Shown here one piece after another: positions 1 through 7,359 of a stretch of 33,713 nt of DNA; the stretch's first letter is position 1; each line of letters begins with the position of its first letter. The notes below the pieces were generated by a model, which saw nothing but the letters and a program-made list of their open reading frames with translations, was not told the origin of the DNA and made no database searches. Source of the DNA: Sedimentisphaerales bacterium (GTDB lineage: Bacteria; Planctomycetota; Phycisphaerae; Sedimentisphaerales; Anaerobacaceae); the NCBI GenBank assembly GCA_016936275.1, contig JAFGPJ010000238.1:1-33713 (forward strand). Reading direction: 5' to 3'. The position numbers were made by a program, and so were the translations under genes.

Positions 1-91
1 CACAGCCGGTCAGACACTTTATCAATGCCGTCTTGCCATGATCTATATGGCCGGCCGTACCGAGTGTGATGTTCTTTTGTGTCGTCGCCAT
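1..91 (-). CDS. selB: SelB, selenocysteine-specific elongation factor (5' end only)
   Basis: Only the first 30 codons are inside the window; the gene continues past its left edge. The reverse complement starts with ATG at 91 and encodes an N-terminal translation-GTPase G1 region, with [15 protein letters not shown] followed by LTG, which is the SelB form of the P-loop. SelB is an EF-Tu-like GTPase that carries Sec-tRNA to UGA codons marked by a SECIS hairpin. It starts 5 nt after the selA stop, so the two genes form a selA-selB operon. The identification rests on the short P-loop plus the adjacency to selA; another translational GTPase is very unlikely here. Confidence 0.9.
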   Translation of the reverse strand, partial: MATTQKNITLGTAGHIDHGKTALIKCLTGC

Positions 92-96
92 AGAGA

Positions 97-1512
97 TTAA
101 CTTTTTGTATTGAAAATCTTAATCAACGCATCGACCACTATTTTATCATCCCCGCTCAGAAGCGTCCGGGGGTCGATAAGTACCTGGTCGTTTTGGATTC
201 GCGTAAAAATCGGCTTGTCATTCTTGCGAAGCTTTTGTGCCAGCGATTCAGCATTAATTTTTTCGGAACGCAAAGCCACGAGAGTCGTCGCCAGGTTCTG
301 CGTTGGCAGTGAGCCGCTGCCCATTTGTGAAAAGCCGCTGGCCATGGTGACGGTAACGCCGGAAACGTTTTTATTCAATTGCTCTGCAATATCTTCAGCC
401 TGCTTCGCTATTTCGGATGAATCACGTCTGAGCATTTTCAGTGTCGGCAATTCGCGAAGAGCAACAGTTTCATCGAGAAATAACTTCAGTGTAGCTTCCA
501 GTGCAGCGAGGGTGAGTTTTCCAACGCGGACGATTCTGGCAAACTGATTTTTCCTCACGGCTTCGATCAATTTCTTTTTGCCGAGGATGATACCACCCTG
601 CGAAGCACCAATCAGCTTATCGGCGCTCGAAGTGACAATATCCGCCCCTTTGGCCACCGATTCTCTCAGGATCGGCTCAGGCTCGAATCCGAACTGCGAA
701 AAATCAATAAGCGCACCAGCGCCGACATCGTCGATCATAACCAGCTCATGTTTGTGAGCTATTTCTACAAGCTCATCGAGCGAGACTTCCGACGAGAATC
801 CCTGAATTTTGTAATTGCTCGGATGAACGCGGAGTATTGCAGCGGTGTTTTCGGTTATGGCATTGATGTAGTCTCGCGGGTGCGTTTTATTCGTGGTCCC
901 GACCTCGACAAGCTTTGCCCCGCTGAAAGCCATCACATCGGGCAGACGGAACGCCCCGCCAATTTCAACAAGCTGGCCGCGGGAGACGATGACTTCCCTG
1001 CCGGCCGCGACGGTATTAAGTACGATGCTGGTAGCCGCAGCATTGTTATTAACCACAGTGGCAGCCTCGGCGCCGGTTAGCTGCTGCAAAAGCTGCTCGA
1101 TATAACTATCTCGTTTTGATCGTTTGCCGGATTCGATATCGGCCTGAAGCAGAGAATAGCCTGACAGTTCATCCTGAATCTGGCGCAGCGCCTGAGCGGA
1201 AAGAACCGCCCGACCAAGAGCGGTGTGCAAAATAATACCTGTTGCGTTGACGACTTTTCGATAGTGCGGCCCGGAAATGGTTTTAAGACTGCTTTTGACA
1301 TCAGCAATTATTTGTTGACGAATTACATCTCCATCCGTCTCTACAAGGTTTTGGGCTAAAATACGCTCTCGGAAATCATCAATCGCCCGGCGAATGGAAT
1401 TAACAACAACCTGTCTGCCAAGATCGGCGGCACAATTTTGAAGATCAGGATCGTTCAGGAGGGCATCGACCGAAGGCAGATTCCGTAAAATTTGCTGGTT
1501 TGATAATGTCAT
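97..1512 (-). CDS. selA: L-seryl-tRNA(Sec) selenium transferase SelA
   Basis: A 471-residue PLP enzyme that converts Ser-tRNA(Sec) to Sec-tRNA(Sec) using selenophosphate; it acts in the cytoplasm as a decamer in characterised homologues. Visible family marks are the N-terminal helical part, the [16 protein letters not shown] block at about 88-102, the NNNAAAT block at about 155-161, [10 protein letters not shown] at 261-270, and the probable PLP lysine K299 in [13 protein letters not shown]. Length is normal for bacterial SelA. The ATG at 1512 has a good AGGAG ribosome site 7 nt upstream. It reads leftwards into selB with a 5-nt gap. Divergent from the selenoprotein gene region to its right. 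Confidence 0.97.
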   Translation of the reverse strand: MTLSNQQILRNLPSVDALLNDPDLQNCAADLGRQVVVNSIRRAIDDFRERILAQNLVETDGDVIRQQIIADVKSSLKTISGPHYRKVVNATGIILHTALGRAVLSAQALRQIQDELSGYSLLQADIESGKRSKRDSYIEQLLQQLTGAEAATVVNNNAAATSIVLNTVAAGREVIVSRGQLVEIGGAFRLPDVMAFSGAKLVEVGTTNKTHPRDYINAITENTAAILRVHPSNYKIQGFSSEVSLDELVEIAHKHELVMIDDVGAGALIDFSQFGFEPEPILRESVAKGADIVTSSADKLIGASQGGIILGKKKLIEAVRKNQFARIVRVGKLTLAALEATLKLFLDETVALRELPTLKMLRRDSSEIAKQAEDIAEQLNKNVSGVTVTMASGFSQMGSGSLPTQNLATTLVALRSEKINAESLAQKLRKNDKPIFTRIQNDQVLIDPRTLLSGDDKIVVDALIKIFNTKS

Positions 1513-1611
1513 GACAAGCTCCTATTAGCTTCCATGTTTCTAAGCTTTAGAACATCACTTTGGGATTATTTCTCGAACCAAATACGTAATTATGCACATT
1601 TATATCTTTGA

Positions 1612-1782
1612 AATCAAGTTCTACTTGATTGGGAAAGTAAGACCAGAGGTAAATTCGAGTATGGTTGAGGTTCTATGTGCAAGTACTCGTGGCGATTGCC
1701 GAGCGGTTTCAAAGGCAGGTTTCAGGTCAAAGTAGCTGCTAACCTGTGACCATTTGAAGCAAAACAAGAGGAAATCTGGCAC
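1612..1782 (+). pseudogene. Decayed 3' copy of the YGUGG selenoprotein (copy 1)
   Basis: This part of the 466-bp gap upstream of selA contains a remnant of the gene at 1979-2629. Read in the frame of 1612, it gives GKFEYG, then UGA (1666-1668), then GSMCKYSWRLPSGFKGRF, matching GKFKYG-U-GGTC...YLWQVPNDFNGKY of the intact gene. No N-terminal part, start codon or ribosome site is present. A SECIS-like hairpin is retained (1683-1689 with 1693-1699, UGG loop, one mismatch). A second in-frame UGA at 1747 replaces a Gly codon of the intact gene. The 36 nt from 1747 to 1782 are nearly the same as in the copy at 2773-2943. The rest of the 1513-1978 gap holds no other gene that I can see. Confidence 0.6.
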
Positions 1783-1978
1783 TCAATAGGCTGAAAATAG
1801 GCCTTATAAACGATTGTAAATAAAAGCAGTTAGTTTCTTCGAATATTCAATGCATTCCAGCGCAAAATTGAAGAAATTTTGTCCTTTCTACAGTAAATTT
1901 CAAAAAAAGAACGTAACAAAACCATTATTTCTGCGTCTGAATAAATAAATAACAAAACTACCCAGAGCCAGCGGTAAT

Positions 1979-2629
1979 ATGAAGAAAAAGGATATTTGGA
2001 TATCTTTAGCCATTATAGCGTGTTCAGGTTTGTCAGTCCTCTACTACACGCAAAGAAAAGGATATGTTAGTATTGATGCGGGCGGAACAGATGCCGTGTT
2101 GCAGCTTAACAGTATTTGGTTTATTAATACCACGATTCGTTCAGGTACAAAGCCGTCTGCCATCGGTGCACGAATCTACAGGCCGCAGCTTCTGAGCCTT
2201 TCAATGAAACAAGATGGGTACACATGGCGGATAGAAAGCCGCGGCTCCTGGGGCGACATATCAAAAATCAAGGTTAAAAACAACGAGGCAACGGCCCTCA
2301 AACTCGGACCGCCATTTCTGATTAAACCGAAAATTAAAAAAAATAGATCACATCTCTCGATAGATTTTACCATTACCGGGCAAGCTGGCGAGCAATACCA
2401 GAACTTCATAACAAAAAACAACCGGGCCGTCAATGGAGCGAAAATCAAAATCGTAGATGAAAAAGGAAACGTGCTTGAGTCCGGCAAATTCAAGTACGGC
2501 TGAGGCGGCACCTGCTATGAGTACTTGTGGCAAGTACCGAATGATTTTAACGGCAAATACCGGGTGGTTGTTGATATTGACCTTGGGCCGTTCGAGACCA
2601 TACAGTGTGAAACACGGTATTCGATATAA
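1979..2629 (+). CDS. Putative membrane-anchored selenoprotein with Sec-Gly-Gly-Thr-Cys motif
   Basis: The reading frame runs from ATG 1979 to a UGA at 2501-2503 and continues in frame for 41 more codons to TAA at 2627-2629. Reading UGA as selenocysteine gives 216 residues with Sec at 175: FKYG-U-GGTCYEYLWQVPNDF. The Sec and the Cys four residues later form a UxxxC pair. Residues 8-24 are hydrophobic and look like an uncleaved signal anchor, so the rest should lie outside the cytoplasm. The part around Sec (VDEKGNVLESGKF... GKYRVVV) looks like the edge strands of a beta-sandwich. Downstream of UGA lies a perfect 7-bp hairpin with UGG loop (2521-2537). Two decayed copies keep the UGA, the Cys and the hairpin. 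selA, selB, selC and selD are all nearby. I do not recognise the family. No strong ribosome site precedes ATG 1979. Confidence 0.75.
2521..2537 (+). promoter_or_regulatory. SECIS-like hairpin for UGA 2501
   Basis: GTACTTG (2521-2527) pairs perfectly with CAAGTAC (2531-2537) around a UGG triloop, which begins 25 nt after the UGA. Bacterial SECIS elements sit in this position, inside the coding region, and usually have a G early in the apical loop. The corresponding hairpin in the copy at 2773-2943 has a different stem sequence that still pairs, which supports selection on structure at some time in the past. Confidence 0.65.
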
Positions 2630-2772
2630 TATGAAAAATAGTCGCGCTAATTGTGGTGGGTGGCGGCACAGAATGCGTTTTGCTTTTTGCTTGGTTTTTG
2701 GAGAAAGTATTTGTACAATTTAGCAGGTTTTCAGAAGGTTTATTGTGTTAATCTTTGGTTAGGGAATTATCA

Positions 2773-2943
2773 GTGAAGGAGCCATTCGGATTAATTGTTG
2801 CCGTAGGTAATTTTGAGTACGGCTGAGGTGGCGTTTGCCGGTACTCGTGGCGAGTGCCAGAGTGTTTCAACAGCAGGTGCCATGTGCAGACAGACACGGC
2901 TTGTGACTGTTTGAAGCAGAACAAGAGGAGACCTGGCACATGA
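2773..2943 (+). pseudogene. Decayed 3' copy of the YGUGG selenoprotein (copy 3)
   Basis: Another remnant of the selenoprotein family, in the gap after the intact gene. From GTG 2773 the frame reads NFEYG, UGA (2824-2826), GGVCRYSWRVPECF, then diverges. Comparison with copy 1 shows a one-base deletion between about 2865 and 2903, after which the family sequence continues in another frame (UGA 2904, then a block ending at 2939). The SECIS-like hairpin is the best of the three: 2840-2847 pairs with 2851-2858 over 8 bp around UGG. GTG 2773 has a passable AGGGA ribosome site 7 nt upstream, so a 56-residue Cys-rich selenopeptide is possible, but I think decay is more likely. I see no other gene between 2630 and 3052. 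Confidence 0.55.
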
Positions 2944-2973
2944 TTTAAAAAGCCAAATCGAGCCGTGAGTATC

Positions 2974-3011
2974 GGCGGGTAAAGAGACATCTTCTCTTTC
3001 CCGCCTTTTTT
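2974..3011 (+). terminator. Strong rho-independent terminator
   Basis: GGCGGG-T-AAAGAGA (2974-2987) pairs with TCTCTTT-CCCGCC (2993-3005), 13 bp with one bulged T and a CATCT loop, followed by a run of T (3006-3011). It separates transcription of the selenoprotein region from the porin-transporter-selD run. Confidence 0.85.
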
Positions 3012-3052
3012 ATTGGGACAATGGGAACGATGGCAAAAGAAAGGATATGACA

Positions 3053-3919
3053 ATGAATATGAAGATGATTCTTATTACTTTGGCATTTGTGGCCACCTTC
3101 GCTCTTATAGCAAAGTGTGCAGAGACAACTCAAGGAAGTCCTGCCGGACAGGGTAAACAGTTGCATCCGTGGTGCGGCAAGTATTGTATGAGCTTTTTCA
3201 CTAAAACAAGAAGTGCCAAAACGGTCGGTAAGGATCATTTATCCGTATCGCTCAAGTATCAGTACTATGACTGGGACCAGGTATTGGGAGCCGATGACGA
3301 TTATCATGGCCGGACATCGGGTCAACATAAGCAAAGATCAGTGTTTGTGCTCTGCTCAAAATATGGCTGGGCGGAGGACCATCATATCGCGCTCGGAGTT
3401 CCATATTGGATGAACGATTTCGATATCCCCGGCAAAGAAAATGACAGCGATGGTCTTGCAAACATCTATGTGTTTGAGAAATGGAACTTTATTAAGGAAA
3501 CGAATAATTTCCCCGGGATTGCCGTCGATTTTTGGTACTACTTTCCTTCGGGAGATACGGATAAGTCGCTGGGGAATGACGACGGAGCCTACAAGATATC
3601 GACTGAGATTTCAAAAGCGTGGAAGGATTTCTCGCTGCACTTCAATCCGAACTATTTATGGAGCGAGAATGATGATGCAGAGGTTGGGGAAATAAATGGG
3701 GCTGTTCTTTTTAACCTCGATCCGGGCTTTTGGCCGGCGGTCGAATACAACTACCTTGACAAAGAAGGTAAGGGTCATAGTCACGACCTTGTGCCGGGTT
3801 TTATTTGGAAATTCAAAAAGGGATGGTCGTTTAAGGCCGGTCTTCCCATTAGTCTCGATTCTACTTTTACTGATAGAGACAGGATTGGACTTGTTCTCAA
3901 GCTCTTTCATTTGTGGTAG
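3053..3919 (+). CDS. Outer-membrane beta-barrel protein, phenol-degradation MetA/transporter-like
   Basis: About 288 residues with an N-terminal signal peptide (hydrophobic residues about 4-18) and then alternating aromatic-rich strands such as LSVSLKYQYYDWDQV, GIAVDFWYYFPSG and WSFKAGLPISL, ending in a short C-terminal strand LVLKLFHLW, as expected for a Gram-negative outer-membrane barrel. The overall pattern recalls the Phenol_MetA_deg family of putative outer-membrane transporters; this is from memory of the pattern. A WCGKYC pair of cysteines lies just after the signal peptide. I prefer ATG 3053 because AAGGA lies 7 nt upstream; ATG 3047 is only 1 nt from it. It is followed after 62 nt by a periplasmic binding lipoprotein and ABC transporter, so it may be the outer-membrane entry for the same substrate. 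Confidence 0.65.
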   Translation: MNMKMILITLAFVATFALIAKCAETTQGSPAGQGKQLHPWCGKYCMSFFTKTRSAKTVGKDHLSVSLKYQYYDWDQVLGADDDYHGRTSGQHKQRSVFVLCSKYGWAEDHHIALGVPYWMNDFDIPGKENDSDGLANIYVFEKWNFIKETNNFPGIAVDFWYYFPSGDTDKSLGNDDGAYKISTEISKAWKDFSLHFNPNYLWSENDDAEVGEINGAVLFNLDPGFWPAVEYNYLDKEGKGHSHDLVPGFIWKFKKGWSFKAGLPISLDSTFTDRDRIGLVLKLFHLW

Positions 3920-3981
3920 CTAAGGATTTGATGTCTTGGAAAATGTAAAGCAAAAGACATAGGTTCTGAAAGGAATCAATT

Positions 3982-5136
3982 ATGAAAAAGGTGACGTTCA
4001 TATTTGGTGCATTGCTGATCTTCACAGTTTTTCTGACAAGCTGTAAACAGAAGGATAAAACCGGAAAATCGACAGGAACAACAACCCTGAAAATCGGGCA
4101 TGTCGGTCACGACCACCATACAGCTTTATTTATTGCTCTGGATAATGCTTCTGAATATGCCAGTCAAAGCGGAATTAGCTTGAAGATTATCGAAGATCGT
4201 AAGTTTTACGAACTTTTGGATCAGGGTAAGAAGGTTGCAGACCTTGAAATAATGAAAGTTGGGGGCGCATCCAAGATGCCGACAGCTCTTGCACAAGATG
4301 TCATTGAAGTAGGCTTCGGTGGCGTCGCCCCTGTGCTTGCTTCAGCGGATAGCGGAGCTCCAGTTAAGCTTATAGCACCGCTTCACTATAAAGGGGATAT
4401 GTTTGTTGTTAAGCATGATTTTCCTGCAAAGACGTGGAAAGAATTTGTTGCTATAGCCAAAGCCACAGACAAGCCGATACGCATTGGATATAAGAATCCG
4501 GTGGCTGTGGCAAAGCTGGTGTTCGAGGAAGCGCTGAAGCACGAAGGAATCAAATTCGGGGGCGACCCGGCACAAACTGATCTGAAGGTGCAAATGGTAA
4601 ACGTAAAAGGTGGAAACAAACTCAACATTTCTCTTGGAAGCGGATTGATAGACGGTTACGCCGGAAACAATCCGTTCCCGGCAATTGCGGTCGAAAAGGG
4701 CATTGGGCGTATTGTCTGTGACCTTGAGGACTTACCGCCGGGAACATTTCAAGATCATCCATGCTGTTGTATCGCTGCCAATACAAGGGCCATAGAAGAG
4801 AAATCCAATGCCCTTGTGGCGTTACTCATATTGCTAATCCAGGGTACTGAAACAGTAAATTCAGATATGGACAAGGCTGTGGCAGCGGCAGTGCGATGGA
4901 TAGGAACAAGCGAATCCGTCGAACGAATAAGTATTCCCACAAGTGGTTATTCCATGGAGCCTTCCGAGCAATGGCATAAAACCATGAGCAAATGGATTGA
5001 GGCTATGGACGGACTTGGTATATTCAAAGATAAGCTAAAAGGCCTGAAACCGAACGATATACAGCAAGCTGCATATGACTTGTCGTTATTAGAGAAAGCG
5101 AGGAACAAACTTGCCCAGAGGCGTACAGGAACATAA
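3982..5136 (+). CDS. ABC transporter substrate-binding lipoprotein, SsuA/TauA/NMT1-like
   Basis: A 384-residue periplasmic binding protein with a lipoprotein signal (lipobox FLTSC, Cys21). The body shows the two-lobed NMT1/SsuA style: LKIGH...A at 36-54, an AQDVIEVGFGGVAPVLA lobe at 104-120, and a KAT..KPIRIGYKNPVA second lobe at 160-175. These proteins bind nitrate, sulfonates, taurine, thiamine precursors or similar small ligands and pass them to an inner-membrane permease. Oddities are a His cluster near the start (GHVGHDHHTA, H40, H43, H45, H46) and a Cys triplet C261-C263 in FQDHPCCCIAA. AAAGGA precedes ATG 3982 by 7 nt. The end overlaps the permease gene by 26 nt. Substrate cannot be told from sequence; location between sel genes suggests a selenium compound. 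Confidence 0.85.
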   Translation: MKKVTFIFGALLIFTVFLTSCKQKDKTGKSTGTTTLKIGHVGHDHHTALFIALDNASEYASQSGISLKIIEDRKFYELLDQGKKVADLEIMKVGGASKMPTALAQDVIEVGFGGVAPVLASADSGAPVKLIAPLHYKGDMFVVKHDFPAKTWKEFVAIAKATDKPIRIGYKNPVAVAKLVFEEALKHEGIKFGGDPAQTDLKVQMVNVKGGNKLNISLGSGLIDGYAGNNPFPAIAVEKGIGRIVCDLEDLPPGTFQDHPCCCIAANTRAIEEKSNALVALLILLIQGTETVNSDMDKAVAAAVRWIGTSESVERISIPTSGYSMEPSEQWHKTMSKWIEAMDGLGIFKDKLKGLKPNDIQQAAYDLSLLEKARNKLAQRRTGT

Positions 5137-6028
5137 AAAACTATGGCGTTTATCCCGGTGGCTGGGATGTCCGTCTGGGGGGTATTTCAGTGAATTACGT
5201 GCCTCACAAACCGGCTCGTATTTAGGCTGGATTATTATGCCTGTTATATTGCTTGTCGTCTGGCAGTTTGCAGCGGTGTGGCTGAACCAGCCGTGGATTT
5301 TTCCGCCGGTGACTCTTGTGATTGACCAGCTTGTACATCCGCTTCGGGAGCACTACGCATCAGGTTCGATTTTGAGTAATACATTTATAAGCTTGCTGCG
5401 TGTGTTGCTGGGTTTTCTTTTGGCCGCATTGACGGGGGTAAGCCTGGGAATTGCTATGGGTTCTATCCGCTTTGTCCGTGGCGGCCTTGAACCGATTGTA
5501 GAAGTTTTGAGACCATTGTGCCCGATTGCATGGTTGCCCTTTGCTATAGCTGTTTTCAAAAGAGGAACGCTGCCGCAATTGTTCGGCTTAGGATACACCC
5601 GAACCGTTTTTGACCAGGTCCAATTGGGAATGGTTTTCGTGATCTTCGTAGGAGGTTTCTTTCCCATTCTGACTAACACGCTCGACGGTGTCACAGGAGT
5701 CAGGCGTAACTATTTACTGCTGGCACAAGCGCTGGGCGCAAAGCGAAGGCGGGTTTTTTGGCATGTGTATTTGCCCGCGTCGATGCCAATGATTCTGACG
5801 GGTCTGAGACAGGGGCTTGGATTATGCTGGTTTGTCATCATCGCTGCGGAAATGTTACCGGGCGCCGAGAGCGGTATTGGGTATCTGCTCATATACGCTT
5901 CGGACAATGCCGCAATGGATATCGTGATTGCAGCTATGTTGATTGTCGGCAGCATCGGAGCCCTTTTGAGTCTAATGATGCGCAGGATTATGTCCGGTCT
6001 TGTCCGGTGGCACGGAAAGGAAATCTGA
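5111..6028 (+). CDS. ABC transporter permease, SsuC/TauC-like
   Basis: About 305 residues with roughly six membrane segments, starting near WIIMPVILLVVWQFAAVWL (about 41-58). The binding-protein-dependent permease (EAA) loop is visible as LLAQALGAKRRRVFWHVYLPASMP, which docks on the ATPase. This is the inner-membrane channel of the transporter. The start is a TTG at 5111, inside the end of the binding-protein gene, with AGGA 6 nt upstream. The first in-frame ATG is 5237, which would cut into the first membrane segment, and the ATG at 5143 is in another frame and leads to a 16-codon dead end. The next gene starts 4 nt after its stop, so the three ABC genes are one operon. Confidence 0.85.
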   Translation: MPRGVQEHKKLWRLSRWLGCPSGGYFSELRASQTGSYLGWIIMPVILLVVWQFAAVWLNQPWIFPPVTLVIDQLVHPLREHYASGSILSNTFISLLRVLLGFLLAALTGVSLGIAMGSIRFVRGGLEPIVEVLRPLCPIAWLPFAIAVFKRGTLPQLFGLGYTRTVFDQVQLGMVFVIFVGGFFPILTNTLDGVTGVRRNYLLLAQALGAKRRRVFWHVYLPASMPMILTGLRQGLGLCWFVIIAAEMLPGAESGIGYLLIYASDNAAMDIVIAAMLIVGSIGALLSLMMRRIMSGLVRWHGKEI

Positions 6029-6032
6029 AATT

Positions 6033-6821
6033 ATGTCACATGGTGGAATCGACAGTTCATCGAAAGAAAAAGTCATGGCCCTGGAGGTTTACAAGGTCGG
6101 CAAGACTTTCCGATCAGACACGGGTACCAGTGTCAAGGCATTAAGGGATGTAAATCTTCTTGTTCGCCAGGGAGAGCTCGTTACTCTCGTTGGTGCGACA
6201 GGGTGCGGCAAAACTACTTTGCTCAATCTTATTGCAGGATTGGATACGCCTGATGAGGGATATTTACGTTTGGGGCAGGATTTGCGCTTTGGGGGCAACA
6301 TCGCTCACGTGTTCCAGCATTATACGTTGTTTCCGTGGCGAACGGCGATTTCCAACGTATCGTTCGGCCTTCAGATGCGAGGTGTCCGACGAACGGAAAG
6401 ACTATGCCGGGCTGCTGCCCTGCTCGCCAAAGTCGGACTCAAGGGCTTTGAAAATGCTTATCCACATGAGTTGTCCGGCGGGATGCGACAACGGGCGGCA
6501 ATCGCCCAGGCACTGGCAATAGAACCGAAGCTTTTGCTTATGGACGAACCGTTCGGGGCCGTTGATGATTCAACCAGGACTGAGCTTCAACAGATGTTGA
6601 CCGATTTGTGGCAGGAAAATCAGACAACCATCATCTTCGTTACACATAATATTGATGAAGCCATCGTCCTGGGCAGCAAAGTTATAGTCTTCAGTGAACG
6701 TCCCGGCAAAATTGCCTGCGAATTCAAGATAGAACTGCCCCGCCCAAGAGACCGGATGAACAATGAATTTACCAAGTTATTTATTCAGATTCGGACGATG
6801 CTATCGGGGCAACTGGATTAG
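6033..6821 (+). CDS. ABC transporter ATP-binding protein, SsuB/TauB-like
   Basis: A 262-residue nucleotide-binding subunit. Walker A is GATGCGKTTLLN, the Q-loop is HVFQHYTLFPWRTAISNV, the signature is LSGGMRQRAAIAQAL, Walker B is LLLMDEPFGAVD, and the switch histidine is in VTHNIDEAI. The FPWRT stretch and overall length fit the nitrate/sulfonate/taurine subfamily. ATG 6033 lies 4 nt after the permease stop with AAGGA about 12 nt upstream; ATG 6075 (MALEVYKVGK) is an alternative start nearer to the conserved domain. Partner of the two genes upstream. Confidence 0.9.
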   Translation: MSHGGIDSSSKEKVMALEVYKVGKTFRSDTGTSVKALRDVNLLVRQGELVTLVGATGCGKTTLLNLIAGLDTPDEGYLRLGQDLRFGGNIAHVFQHYTLFPWRTAISNVSFGLQMRGVRRTERLCRAAALLAKVGLKGFENAYPHELSGGMRQRAAIAQALAIEPKLLLMDEPFGAVDDSTRTELQQMLTDLWQENQTTIIFVTHNIDEAIVLGSKVIVFSERPGKIACEFKIELPRPRDRMNNEFTKLFIQIRTMLSGQLD

Positions 6822-6868
6822 AAAAAGCGATAGATAAAAGAATAAACTTAGTAAAGGGGTGTTATAAA

Positions 6869-7277
6869 ATGCAAATACCACATGATGCAAAAGAGCTTAT
6901 GGAACAGAAGAAGGTCATTGCTCTGGCGACAGCCATCGAAAAAGGCTATTCCAAACGTCGTTTACATGCTGCAATACTGGTGGTACCAGCCTGACGTCCT
7001 GGTCATCGGAGATCTTTTTATGAACGCTACATGTCGAAATATTCAGGAAAATGGGTATGCTTCATTCTGTGTCTGGGACGAAGAGACAGACAAATCTTAT
7101 AAATTTATCGCGATGGCAACATACGAGACATCGGGCGAAGCTTACGAATTCGCCAACGCCAATCTTCACAAGAAAAAACCTGATAACAATTTCAAAGGTG
7201 TGGTTGTTATCACAGTGACCGAAGTGTTTGACGCCTCTCGCGGCGAAAACGCAGGAAAACTCATCGCCAAGGCATAG
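6869..7277 (+). pseudogene. Pyridoxamine 5'-phosphate oxidase-like flavin protein, frameshifted
   Basis: ATG 6869, preceded by AAGGGGT, opens a frame that reads MQIPHDAKELMEQKKVIALATA and then leaves the family pattern and stops after 41 codons. The frame one base over continues with the family sequence IPNVVYMLQYWWYQPDVLVIGD to TAG 7275-7277. Removing one base between about 6935 and 6945 (five A residues at 6939-6943) restores a single protein of 135 residues with the PNPOx pattern (L-ATA-xxx-PNVV near the start, split-barrel FMN fold). Such small proteins bind FMN or related cofactors; the real reaction is unknown. It lies between the ABC transporter and selD. The shift may be a sequencing error in a homopolymer or a true inactivation; the remainder of the frame shows no other damage, which favours error or a recent event. 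Confidence 0.7.
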
Positions 7278-7283
7278 ATAGTC

Positions 7284-7318
7284 CACTTTGATAGGCGTTC
7301 AGGTTTGCCTGTAAAGTG
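7284..7318 (+). terminator. Hairpin between the flavin-protein gene and selD
   Basis: CACTTT (7284-7289) pairs with AAAGTG (7313-7318), and inside it AGGC pairs with GCCT. It is followed by a T-rich but not pure T stretch. It may be a weak terminator or attenuator that sets the level of selD relative to the transporter genes. Confidence 0.35.
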
Positions 7319-7359
7319 AATCTTTATGTATTTTAATAATCATGTTAGAGGATAATCAA

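Noticed and set aside
110-1080. Plus-strand ORFs across selA
   Set aside because: They are antisense shadows of selA with no family pattern or ribosome sites.
2631-2723. A 30-codon ORF between the selenoprotein gene and copy 3
   Set aside because: No ribosome site, unlikely composition (many Arg, Cys, Trp), and no repeat in the other copies.
5143-5193. ATG 5143 as start of the permease
   Set aside because: It is in a different frame and stops after 16 codons.
6026-6028. The TGA of the permease gene as a Sec codon
   Set aside because: It lies 4 nt before the start of the ATPase gene and follows a complete permease; the continuation has no family pattern.
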